The notes below the pieces were generated by a model, which worked only from the letters and a program-made list of their open reading frames with translations, searched no databases and was not told where the DNA came from. This document shows, one piece after another, positions 1-6,518 of a DNA stretch of 11,325 nt. The number at the start of each line of letters is the position of its first letter. Within the stretch, counting starts at the first letter, position 1. The DNA is from Anaerolineales bacterium UBA3940 (GTDB lineage Bacteria > Chloroflexota > Anaerolineae > Aggregatilineales > UBA3940), in contig DGDY01000168.1 in the NCBI GenBank assembly GCA_002385675.1, positions 1-11,325 of the forward strand. Direction: 5' to 3'. The position numbers were made by a program, and so were the translations under genes.

Positions 1-19
1 AGATGTGTATAAGAGACAG
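1..19. other. Nextera/Tn5 mosaic-end adapter left on the contig end
   Basis: The first bases read AGATGTGTATAAGAGACAG, exactly the 19-bp Tn5 mosaic end used in Nextera libraries. This is library sequence, not genome. Translated through, it gives the well-known contaminating peptides MCIRDS and MYKRQ, so any protein from this end that starts that way has a false N-terminus. Confidence 0.97.
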
Positions 20-1028
20 CCCTTATACCGTGCTCGCCCGGCTCGGCGAGCGGCTCGAGTCGACGCTGACGGTGGACGCCGCCCTCCCGGTTATCGTCGA
101 GACCATTGCCGGTGCCTTGAGGCTGCCCTACACCGCCATCATGATCAAGCAGGCAGATGGCTCCATGAAAACAGTCGCGCAGCATGGCACGCCACCGCCA
201 GCGTCTATCATGCTGCCGCTGAGCTACCAGCAGGAGGTAGTTGGGCAGCTTGTGCTGGCGCCGCGTTCTCCGGGCGAGTCTTTCACCGCGGCGGACAGGC
301 GGCTGCTGGATGACCTTGCACGGCAGGTGGGCGTTGTCGTGCATGCCGTGCGGCTCACGACCGCCCTGCAGCACTCGCGCGAGCGGTTAGTGATGGCACG
401 AGAGGAGGAGCGCCGGCGGCTGAGACGCGATCTGCATGATGGCGTCGGCCCCCAGCTCGCGGCGCTCACCCTCAGGCTGGAGGCAGCCCGCAACCGGCTG
501 GATGGCAATGCCGAAATGAGCGATCTGCTGCGCGATCTGGCCGAGCAGGTCCGGGTGATCGTTGGGGATATCCGCCGCTCGGTATACGGCCTGCGCCCAC
601 CCTCGCTCGACGAGCTGGGACTGGTGGCCGCAGTGGAGGAGGTGGCGGCGCAGTATGGGCAGAGCGGTCTGGGTGTCACGGTTGAGGCGGAAACTGACCT
701 GCCGGCGTTTCCAGCGGCTGTGGAGGTCGCCATCTTTCGCATCGTGCAGGAAGCTCTGACGAATGTCGCCCGTCACGCGAACGCCCGCCACTGCACGGTC
801 CGGCTGTCGCTCGACGGGAACGCGGACACGGTTCGCCTTGAGGTGGAAGACGACGGGCGTGGGATCGGGCGCGGGCCAAGCACCGGGGTAGGGCTTGCCT
901 CAATGCGCGAGCGCGCCGAGGAACTCGGCGGCAGGTTTGCGGTTGGGGCAAGCGAAAGTGGCACGATCGTCACGGTGATCCTCCCGTACCGCACGCTGGT
1001 TGGCAACCCTGCTGAGGAGGCGCAATGA
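20..1028 (+). CDS. GAF-domain sensor histidine kinase, NarX/DegS-like HisKA_3 type (5' truncated)
   Basis: This is the C-terminal 335 or so residues of a two-component sensor kinase; the true start is lost at the contig end and the first codons are adapter. In order it shows a GAF-like domain (about residues 8-118 of the open frame), a HisKA_3 dimerisation domain with phospho-acceptor His in the R-D-L-H-D-G motif near residue 145, and an HATPase_c domain with N box (Q-E-A-L-T-N-V-A-R-H near 249-258), a D-D-G-R-G-I-G loop near 283-289 and G2 (G-V-G-L-A-S-M near 295-301). Kinases of this family phosphorylate NarL/FixJ regulators, and one follows directly, its ATG overlapping this stop by 4 bp (ATGA). 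No membrane segment is visible in the surviving part; whether one was lost is unknown. The signal is unknown. Nothing in the sequence ties it to the dehalogenase genes. Confidence 0.93.
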
Positions 1029-1681
1029 CGGACAGTATTCGAGTGCTCATCGCCGACGATCACCCCGTCTACCGGGACGGGATGCGCGGGCTTTTGGAAT
1101 CGGTGGAAGGCATCGAGGTCGTGGGGGAGGCGGCGAGCGGGAAGCAGGCTGTTGACCTGGCCGCCGCCCTGCAGCCGGACGTGGTCCTGATGGATATCCA
1201 GATGCCCGAGATGAACGGAATTGAGGCCACGCGCAGCGTGCTGCACACCAGCCCGCACATCGCAGTCTTGATCGTCACAATGTTTCAGGATGACGACTCG
1301 GTGTTCTCGGCGATGCGCGCCGGGGCGAGAGGTTATCTGCTGAAAGACGCGAGCGGCGCGGAGGTTCTGAGCGCCATCCGCAGCGTGGCAGGTGGCGCGG
1401 CGATCTTCAGCCCCGGCGTCGCCGAGCGGCTTCTCAACTTCTTTGCCACAGCCGGGCAGGCAGCACCGCCGCGGGTCTTTCCGGAGCTAACGGCACGCGA
1501 GGAGGAGGTGCTGGGCCTCATCGCCAGGGGGCTGAGCAACCGCGAGATCGCCGAGATGTTCACGCTCAGCCTCAAGACCGTGCAGAACCACGTCTCAAAC
1601 ATCCTCACCAAGCTGCAGGTAGCAGACCGGGCTCAGGCCGTCTTGCGGGCACGCGAGGCCGGATTGGGCCAAGGGGAGTGA
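1025..1681 (+). CDS. NarL/FixJ-family response regulator (REC + LuxR HTH)
   Basis: This is a DNA-binding regulator of 218 residues, the usual family length. The receiver domain (about 4-122) has the acidic pair D11/D12, phospho-acceptor D57 in L-M-D-I-Q-M, T85 and K107. A LuxR-type helix-turn-helix follows at about 154-215 (L-T-A-R-E-E-E-V-L then S-N-R-E-I-A and K-T-V-Q-N-H-V). The start is fixed by a strong GAGGAGG just upstream and the ATGA overlap with the kinase, so the two form an operon and are almost certainly partners. No terminator is visible after the stop, and the next sequence on the other strand is a pseudogene, so its targets cannot be read from this window. Confidence 0.95.
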   Translation: MTDSIRVLIADDHPVYRDGMRGLLESVEGIEVVGEAASGKQAVDLAAALQPDVVLMDIQMPEMNGIEATRSVLHTSPHIAVLIVTMFQDDDSVFSAMRAGARGYLLKDASGAEVLSAIRSVAGGAAIFSPGVAERLLNFFATAGQAAPPRVFPELTAREEEVLGLIARGLSNREIAEMFTLSLKTVQNHVSNILTKLQVADRAQAVLRAREAGLGQGE

Positions 1682-1689
1682 TACGTAGG

Positions 1690-2240
1690 CGGTTTCTCTC
1701 GGATGCGCAATTCCAGGTTTCAGCATCCATGCCGTCACTGGCAGTGGCGTGGCGGTGTCAAGCAGGTAGGTGGTCGTCACGCTGTCTACCGTCTGGCTGA
1801 CCCGGTCGCCGTCGCCGTTGTAGGCGTAGGTGGTTGTGCTGGCCCGTCGCTCACTGAGGCCAGCCGCAGCACAGCGTCGTAGGTGTAGGTGTGTACCCCG
1901 CCGTCGAGCAGGTTGCCGTAGGCGTCGTACTGCCACAGCGTCTCCGCCCCATCGCAGGCCACGCTCAAGTCGGCGTCCACACATTGGATCTGGTTGGCGC
2001 CGCTGTCCGCATCTATCAGGTCGTTGGGCGTCACACCGCTGAATCCCAGGTCGATGCCGAGGGCTGTGTTGTTAATAGATACGGTTGCCACGGATGGCGT
2101 TGCCTATCCCCGGGTGGTCGACGTCCACGCCAAAGAGATACCGCCCTGTGTGCCGTCACCGTCCAGCGTGCCGGTTACATCAGTGCCGGTGTGGGAGGAG
2201 ATGTCAACACCCTTGGTCGGCACAACATAGACTTATCCCT
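1690..2240 (-). pseudogene. Decayed fragment of a large parallel beta-helix / Rhs (YD-repeat) surface protein
   Basis: Reading the minus strand and switching frame three times gives a coherent protein trace. From about 2225 to 2125 comes G-T-D-V-T-G-T-L-D-G-D-G-T-Q-G-G-I. After a shift near 2120 comes F-G-V-D-V-D-H-P-G-I-G-N-A-I-R-G-N-R-I-Y, followed by a stop. After a shift near 2075 comes N-T-A-L-G-I-D-L-G-F-S-G-V-T-P-N-D, typical of right-handed parallel beta-helix repeat proteins. It then runs into W-Q-Y-D-A-Y-G-N-L-L-D-G and Y-T-Y-D-A-V-L-R-L (YD repeats), shifts again near 1845, and ends T-T-T-Y-A-Y-N-G-D-G-D-R-V-S-Q-T. Each shift looks like one gained or lost base. The intact gene would encode a large secreted or wall-associated protein. 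Ends are approximate: similarity fades near 1735, just past the end of the regulator gene. It probably no longer makes protein. Confidence 0.75.
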
Positions 2241-2299
2241 GGAGCGCGAAGGGATACGAATTGCTGTTGAGTATGACAGTGGGAATAAATGGTCTATCA

Positions 2300-2333
2300 G
2301 AAAGCAAAAGAGCCAGGCGATTAGCCTGGCTCT
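2300..2333 (-). terminator. Rho-independent terminator of the fmdB-rdhA-rdhB unit
   Basis: On the minus strand AGAGCCAGGC, a 5-base loop and GCCTGGCTCT form a perfect 10-bp stem (2333-2324 with 2318-2309), followed at once by TTTGCTTT. There is no T run on the plus-strand side, so it is directional. It lies about 100 bases past the rdhB stop and is the natural transcript end for the leftward operon. Confidence 0.8.
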
Positions 2334-2378
2334 CTCTGTGGGCCTATACGGGAATGATGGCATCCCTGCTCAGAAGTC

Positions 2379-2405
2379 ACCGGGTGGAGCCTCGCCCCAC
2401 CCGGT
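2379..2405. repeat. GC-rich hairpin between rdhB and its terminator
   Basis: ACCGGGTGG and CCACCCGGT form a perfect 9-bp inverted repeat around a 9-base loop, about 30 bases after the rdhB stop. There is no T tract on the minus-strand side, so it is not a second intrinsic terminator for rdhB. It may protect the 3' end of the mRNA or be a protein-binding dyad; the structure is certain, the role is not. Confidence 0.55.
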
Positions 2406-2435
2406 TTCAGCTCTTATGGCGAAATGGCTGGCCAG

Positions 2436-2708
2436 CTAAGCCGCAGATTGCCGGCCACGGACAATCCGGAACGTCTCAACGCCCAGGAGGATCAGCGCGG
2501 GCACGCCAAACATGGCAAGCATGACCCACGCCGCAGTCGGCTCGAGTTCCTGGAACGATGCAACGAAATTCTGGATAGCGAGGTAGGCGAAAACCACGCC
2601 CAACACCGCCAGAACGTAATCGTACCAGGCCAGTGTGATGTTGGACCGGGCTGCCAGATACATAAATCCGGCCCCCAGTGCGATACCAATCAGTAGTACC
2701 CAGAACAT
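2436..2708 (-). CDS. rdhB: Reductive dehalogenase membrane anchor RdhB
   Basis: This 90-residue integral membrane protein should anchor the Tat-exported RdhA on the outer face of the cytoplasmic membrane. Three hydrophobic helices are visible, at about 2-20, 29-50 and 59-82, with a basic tail (R-I-V-R-G-R). The loop between helices 2 and 3 reads I-Q-N-F-V-A-S-F-Q-E-L-E-P-T-A-A-W, close to the Q-N-F...S...E-x-E-P hallmark of RdhB proteins from Dehalococcoides and relatives; length and topology also match. The start is an ATG preceded by AAAGGAG at 10 bases. It lies 74 bases after the rdhA stop on the same strand, the standard rdhAB order, with a terminator behind it. No closely competing identity. 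Confidence 0.9.
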   Translation of the reverse strand: MFWVLLIGIALGAGFMYLAARSNITLAWYDYVLAVLGVVFAYLAIQNFVASFQELEPTAAWVMLAMFGVPALILLGVETFRIVRGRQSAA

Positions 2709-2782
2709 AGTTCGATAGCTCCTTTGCTAAGAAGGGGCAGGGCAGGACAAGCCATCCCTTCGACAGTCGCTCGTTCGTGCTC

Positions 2783-4216
2783 CTATGCGTTCCGGTGGCC
2801 GCGTGTCGTGTCGATGCCGTACTCCGGCAGGTCAAGGGTCCACCACTCATCGGCATCCTTGAGCGGAACCGGTTCAGCATTCGGGCCATAGGGCGGGACA
2901 TCCAGATAGGCAAAGCGTCCCATCCGGGCCATAGCACTGTTGAAGATCGTCGTCGTGCCGATGGTAGCCTTCACGATGTCGTGGATTATCGCCTTATCCT
3001 TGGCAGCATACGGGCAGGCGGCGAAGCAGAGCCCGCAGTTCGTCCCGACGTAGCGCCAGTAGGTGCGGCACTTCACGGCATCCTCGAACCATGTCTTGTG
3101 TCCGGGGTTATTCCAGCCGCCTGCGACTTCCCATGTGGGCTCAGTCGCCGTGGGAATTGCGCCGGACGGGCAGTACTCAGCGCACACCTTGCAGCGGCGG
3201 CAGAAGTCCATGATGCCTGCATCGATGGGCTTGCTGGGGGCCAGCGGCAGATTCGTGACCATCTTAAACGTACGGACCATCGGGCCATATTCGGGTGTGA
3301 TCAGCCGGTTGAGACGCCCAATCTCGCCAAGGCCAGCCATCACCGCAAAGGCGGGCGCAATGCCAAGCGCGTTCGTTTGTGACTCCCCTGCGGCCCAGTA
3401 GCCCAGACTGCGCAGGAACGCCTGGGTCTTGTTCTGGATAGCACGGCCCTTCTCGTATGTCATTGCCGTAGTCTGCGAGCCGAGTTCCGTGGGGTTACGG
3501 AACATGGTCTCTTGTGACATTTGGACCGTATAGCTGATCACCCAGCGGCCTGACCTGGGCAGGTAGCGAGCGTCTTCCGTCTCTTCCGGGTAGTCGTGGT
3601 CATCCGAGATGATGATCCGCTTACCATCCGGGTCCTCGTCGTACAGCAGCTTCTCTGTGGTGTTCGGGTCGAGTTCGACGAAACCCACATGCGCAGCACC
3701 GAAGTGGCGCATCGCCGCGGAGACGATCATCGCCGCTTCTTCGGGCGTGCCTTCCCACTTGGGCACACCACGGTCCTCGGGCGTACTGACCTCATCAATC
3801 GGCCCGACGAATGACATAGGAATCAGGTTGCGCTGGTAGTCCTGGGCAGCGCTGATGGCTATGTCACGCAGGCTGTAGCCGGGCTTGCCTTCTCGCAACC
3901 AACGGGCCAGATTCTCCTCCTCCTGGGCGGCAAGCCGATCGCTCTCCTCTTTGCTAACATAGAGCGTAAAGCCGCGGCGTACCGTGTGGTGCTCTTTGTA
4001 GCGCTTCATCTGCTGCCAGTCGACTTCCATCGTTGGCTTGTCGACCTCCTTCACCCAGAAGGGGCGACGCCAGGCCTGCGGTGGAGCGTCCCACGACTCG
4101 CCGGCAGCCTCATCCGGACGGAACGAGACTGCAGCCGGCGCAGCGCTCATCGCGACACCCAGCAGGCCTAACTCCTTCAAGAACTCGCGGCGGCTCATAT
4201 TGATTTCATCAGCCAT
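2783..4216 (-). CDS. rdhA: Reductive dehalogenase catalytic subunit RdhA (copy with RdhB)
   Basis: This is a corrinoid and iron-sulfur enzyme that would remove halogen from an organohalide as terminal electron acceptor; the substrate cannot be told from sequence. The 477-residue form has a Tat signal (S-R-R-E-F-L-K, residues 8-14, then an Ala-rich hydrophobic stretch). It has two [4Fe-4S] motifs near the C-terminus: C339-x2-C342-x2-C345-x3-C349-P, and C383 followed by C394-x2-C397-x3-C401-P. Length is normal for respiratory RdhA. As in the family, no classical base-off B12 motif is seen. Tyr254, just before the A-F-L-R-S-L-G-Y helix, is a possible proton donor by position only. I start at 4216 rather than an ATG 26 codons upstream, because AAGGAG sits 8 bases ahead and the Tat motif then falls near the N-terminus. 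Upstream is an FmdB zinc ribbon, downstream rdhB. Confidence 0.93.
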   Translation of the reverse strand: MADEINMSRREFLKELGLLGVAMSAAPAAVSFRPDEAAGESWDAPPQAWRRPFWVKEVDKPTMEVDWQQMKRYKEHHTVRRGFTLYVSKEESDRLAAQEEENLARWLREGKPGYSLRDIAISAAQDYQRNLIPMSFVGPIDEVSTPEDRGVPKWEGTPEEAAMIVSAAMRHFGAAHVGFVELDPNTTEKLLYDEDPDGKRIIISDDHDYPEETEDARYLPRSGRWVISYTVQMSQETMFRNPTELGSQTTAMTYEKGRAIQNKTQAFLRSLGYWAAGESQTNALGIAPAFAVMAGLGEIGRLNRLITPEYGPMVRTFKMVTNLPLAPSKPIDAGIMDFCRRCKVCAEYCPSGAIPTATEPTWEVAGGWNNPGHKTWFEDAVKCRTYWRYVGTNCGLCFAACPYAAKDKAIIHDIVKATIGTTTIFNSAMARMGRFAYLDVPPYGPNAEPVPLKDADEWWTLDLPEYGIDTTRGHRNA

Positions 4217-4224
4217 GGTTGAGT

Positions 4225-4230
4225 CTCCTT
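4225..4230 (-). promoter_or_regulatory. Ribosome binding site deciding the rdhA start
   Basis: AAGGAG on the minus strand sits 8 bases before the ATG at 4216. The longer in-frame start at 4294 would place this site inside the gene and put 26 non-signal-like residues ahead of the Tat leader. Confidence 0.7.
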
Positions 4231-4300
4231 TCGTTGGACTCTCACCTAATACTTGGATGAGGCAGGTTGCCTCACTGGATAAGAGATGTGCCAAGAAATC

Positions 4301-4546
4301 TCACTGAAGACTGCACCCACCCGAACAACCAACGGCTGCTGATGCGCATCCCGAGCAGGAGAAGCTACCAGCTACTGCCCGGCGCTGTCCGCTGCTATCC
4401 GTGCTAAACGCGACGACGCGGGAGAGCGCGCGGCGTCCCTCATCGCCGCATTTCGGGCACTTCGCGGGTAGTTCGCAATCAGCGAAGCTGCGCCGTGCCG
4501 AGAACTGGGTGCCACATCCCTGGCAGGTGTACTCATAAAGAGGCAT
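4301..4546 (-). CDS. FmdB-family zinc-ribbon protein with extra cysteine-rich tail
   Basis: This small protein of 81 residues opens M-P-L-Y-E-Y-T-C-Q-G-C-G, the standard FmdB/CxxC_CxxC_SSSS ribbon, with metal-ligand pairs C8/C11 and C30/C33 and the usual R-x-L-S-R-V-V stretch. Family members are thought to bind zinc; their biochemical role is poorly known. After the ribbon it ends in a Ser/Gly/Cys tail with four more cysteines (C64, C67, C74, C78), which could hold a second metal site. The ATG at 4546 is chosen over an upstream start because the FmdB motif begins there and GAGGG lies about 8 bases ahead. It precedes rdhA by 84 bases on the same strand with no terminator between, so co-transcription is likely. 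A role in dehalogenase regulation or assembly is inference from position only. Confidence 0.85.
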   Translation of the reverse strand: MPLYEYTCQGCGTQFSARRSFADCELPAKCPKCGDEGRRALSRVVAFSTDSSGQRRAVAGSFSCSGCASAAVGCSGGCSLQ

Positions 4547-4564
4547 AGGCTTATCCCTCGCGTG

Positions 4565-4599
4565 AAACAAAAGAGAATAGGCCAGGTTAGCCTACTCTC
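4565..4599 (-). terminator. Intrinsic terminator or attenuator ahead of fmdB
   Basis: On the minus strand GAGAGTAGGC, a 7-base loop and GCCTATTCTC form a 10-bp stem with one G-U pair (4599-4590 with 4582-4573), followed by TTTTGTTT. It resembles the terminator at 2300-2333 in sequence and layout. It ends only 18 bases before the fmdB ATG, leaving no room for a promoter after it, so transcripts reaching fmdB must pass through it. Confidence 0.7.
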
Positions 4600-4808
4600 A
4601 GGGAGACGCGGAGAGTTCAGCAATACGCTAACGGGTAATCTGGCTTCACCTCACGGTGTCACAGTTGCGGCCCAGCACCGGAATTCCGCCTAGGCGGTCA
4701 CCGGTTTCCCCCGTTGTATTGTTTGATTTCATTGTGAGGGACGACAGGAGTTCTGTCTATCGGGGTACTTGAGGATCTTGTGTCAGGAGATTCACGCAAT
4801 TTTGCCGC

Positions 4809-4830
4809 GTCTGTAGGGAAAAACCTGACA
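4809..4830 (-). promoter_or_regulatory. Putative operator, copy 1 (shared rdh dyad)
   Basis: On the minus strand TGTCAGG, five T and CCCTACA, then GAC. The ideal form is a 7-5-7 inverted repeat, TGTCAGG / CCTGACA. It matches the copy at 8867-8888 at 19 of 22 positions and sits 22 bases after the rdhA stop of the upstream unit. A further TGTCAGG half site is at 4781-4787. It is a candidate site for the NarL-type regulator encoded at 6511-7173. Confidence 0.5.
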
Positions 4831-4852
4831 TCGAGGCCATGCGATCGGGCGA

Positions 4853-6235
4853 CTACGGCTCGATGCCATATGGTGGGAGGTCCGACGTCCACCAGGTTTC
4901 CGGGTCTTTCTGGATGCCATAGCCAAAGGCGTCGTCGAAGCTCCGTACTACGCCGTCCACAGCGGGCACAGTCGCAATGTGCATCTTCATAAAATCGTGC
5001 ATGAACGAGCGGTTTTTCTTGGAGAATGGGCACACTGCAAAGCAAATGCCACAGTTCGTGCCCGCACTCTCCAACCAGTAACGACGGCAGCGCGGAGAGT
5101 TCTCAAACCATGTTTCATGGCCAGGATTGTTCCATGGGCCAGCAGGTTGCCAGGTGGGCTCTTTGGCAAAGCTAAGCGCACTCGAAGGACACGCCTCCGC
5201 ACACTTCATACAAGTCCGGCAAAAGCGTGCTATGCCAGCGTCAATCGGGCTGTCAGGAGCCATCGGGAGGTTAGTAATCAAGAAAAAGATGCGCACCATC
5301 GGCCCATACTCTGGCGTGACGACCCGGTTGAGCCGTGACAGTTCGCCCAGCCCTGCCATCACCGCCAGCGCCGGGGCGATCCCCAGCGCATTAATCGCCG
5401 GCTGGCCCAGCGCCTGGTAGCCTAAGCCGCGCAAGAATTCCTGGGCGATCAACTGTATGCTAATTCCCCGGTAGTAGGCCAGCATTGTGGTCTGTGCGCC
5501 CGTCACAGTCGAGGCGCGCTTCAGGGTCTCTTCCGACATCTGCACGGTGTAGACGATCGCCCAGCGGTGCCCATAAGGGATCACCCGCCGATCATCCGTT
5601 TCGTAACCCAGCGGCACGTCCTCAAATTCAATAGGTTTCCCGTCGATGTCGATGCTGTAGATCAGTTTACGGGTGCGCTCGTCGAGCTCTACAATGCCGA
5701 CCGTCGCCGCGCCCATATGGCGGAGCGCCGCCTTCACCATCTGCGCCGCATCTTCAGGAGTTCCCTCCCACCGTGGGACATTTAGCTGCTCCGGCGTGGG
5801 GGTTTGCTGCAAGCCGAGAAAGCTAAGCGGGAGCGCATTGCGGGCCATGCGGAAGGCCGAGTACAGGGCCTGATCCTGTAGGCGGTAGCCAGGCACGTTG
5901 CGCTGAATGCGGTCGATCTCTAACGCCGAGGCTTTGCTCTCCAGCCGGTTGATCTCGTCCTCATCACCCACATATCGCATTCCCTGCTCGCCGAGCACAA
6001 GGCCTGTATGGGCGTTGAAGCGCTCTATCACTTCCCAATCGATGCCCAAACTAGGCTTATCGACATTCCGGATCCACCAGGGGCGGTTGTGGACATTCCC
6101 GCTGGTGGGCGTTTGGAACACGTCCCCTGCCAGCGTCCCTCCAACAGCAGAAAGCAGCAGCGTCGCGGCACTCGCCACCCCCAGCCCCTTGAAGAAGTCG
6201 CGCCGATCGAGGTGATCAGTGGGTTGGTCAGTCAT
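4853..6235 (-). CDS. rdhA: Second reductive dehalogenase catalytic subunit RdhA, no RdhB partner
   Basis: This is a 460-residue RdhA paralogue. It has a Tat signal (D-R-R-D-F-F-K, residues 10-16, then a hydrophobic stretch to about 36) and two [4Fe-4S] motifs: C339-x2-C342-x2-C345-x3-C349-P, and C383 followed by C395-x2-C398-x3-C402-P. It shares many blocks with the RdhA at 2783 (N-A-L-G-I-A-P, T-P-E-Y-G-P-M-V-R, N-N-P-G-H-x-T-W-F-E) but differs clearly elsewhere, so this is an old duplication or separate acquisition, and substrates may differ. No rdhB follows: the next gene is fmdB after about 300 bases. The ATG at 6235 overlaps the stop of the small membrane gene by 8 bases (ATGACTGA); a GTG one codon earlier is possible. 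Translational coupling to the kinase, regulator and membrane protein suggests regulator and enzyme are made together. Halogen substrate unknown. Confidence 0.92.
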   Translation of the reverse strand: MTDQPTDHLDRRDFFKGLGVASAATLLLSAVGGTLAGDVFQTPTSGNVHNRPWWIRNVDKPSLGIDWEVIERFNAHTGLVLGEQGMRYVGDEDEINRLESKASALEIDRIQRNVPGYRLQDQALYSAFRMARNALPLSFLGLQQTPTPEQLNVPRWEGTPEDAAQMVKAALRHMGAATVGIVELDERTRKLIYSIDIDGKPIEFEDVPLGYETDDRRVIPYGHRWAIVYTVQMSEETLKRASTVTGAQTTMLAYYRGISIQLIAQEFLRGLGYQALGQPAINALGIAPALAVMAGLGELSRLNRVVTPEYGPMVRIFFLITNLPMAPDSPIDAGIARFCRTCMKCAEACPSSALSFAKEPTWQPAGPWNNPGHETWFENSPRCRRYWLESAGTNCGICFAVCPFSKKNRSFMHDFMKMHIATVPAVDGVVRSFDDAFGYGIQKDPETWWTSDLPPYGIEP

Positions 6236-6518
6236 CACGGTGTCTCATCATTTGCCAGTTTTCTCGTTCGTCAGCCTCAATGCGTCGCAGCGTCAGCAGC
6301 ACCAGCCCGCCGAGTAGCAGAAACACAAACACGATCCCGGCAATTACTGCGGCCTGGATTTCTCGCTCCTGTACACTACGCACAGCGTATTCGAGAAAGA
6401 TGATCAAAACGACTACCCACATCGCCAATACCAGCCAGCCGCGCCATGACAGATGGTTTCTATCGCCAGGTTTAGGTTCGGACTCGGTGCTTCGTGCGGC
6501 TCCAGAGTTGTCAGTCAT
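6228..6518 (-). CDS. Small two-helix membrane protein coupled to RdhA, possible alternative anchor
   Basis: I do not recognise this 96-residue protein. It has a hydrophilic charged N-terminus (1-24), a first membrane helix at about 25-45 (W-R-G-W-L-V-L-A-M-W...), a short charged link (R-S-V-Q-E-R-E), a second helix at about 55-77, and a charged tail ending M-R-H-R-D-D. It lacks the RdhB Q-N-F...E-x-E-P loop and third helix, so it is not ordinary RdhB. It overlaps the regulator stop by 8 bases upstream and the rdhA start by 8 bases downstream. Position suggests it serves that RdhA, as anchor or electron-transfer partner; this is inference. A TTG three codons upstream (6527), nearer to AAGGGG, is an alternative start. 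Confidence 0.8.
   Translation of the reverse strand: MTDNSGAARSTESEPKPGDRNHLSWRGWLVLAMWVVVLIIFLEYAVRSVQEREIQAAVIAGIVFVFLLLGGLVLLTLRRIEADERENWQMMRHRDD

Larger units (their letters stand above)
4547..4852. other. Regulatory gap between the two rdhA transcription units
   Basis: This stretch of about 300 bases has no credible gene. It holds the leftward hairpin with T tract (4565-4599), a 12-bp palindrome CCGCCTAGGCGG (4686-4697), a lone TGTCAGG half site (4781-4787) and the 22-bp dyad shared with the kinase/cytochrome promoter region (4809-4830). I see no clear -35/-10 pair on the minus strand; it is the only stretch where a separate fmdB-rdhA-rdhB promoter could lie. Confidence 0.6.

Noticed and set aside
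2777..3382. 201-codon plus-strand frame opposite rdhA
   Set aside because: It lies over the iron-sulfur region of RdhA, which is unmistakable on the other strand; no recognisable protein features.
4686..4697. Palindrome CCGCCTAGGCGG as an rdhA terminator or operator
   Set aside because: No loop and no T tract for a terminator; a single copy only, so an operator cannot be supported.
4780..4800. Cobalamin riboswitch (B12 box) ahead of the second rdh unit
   Set aside because: GTCAGGAGA resembles part of a B12 box but lies on the plus strand while the genes are on the minus strand, and no riboswitch core is seen.
4698..5045. 115-codon minus-strand frame crossing the 3' end of rdhA
   Set aside because: It overlaps the rdhA cluster region in a different frame, lacks a start signal and shows no domain.
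5250..5256. Another TGTCAGG operator half site
   Set aside because: It lies inside the rdhA coding sequence with no paired arm and is expected by chance.
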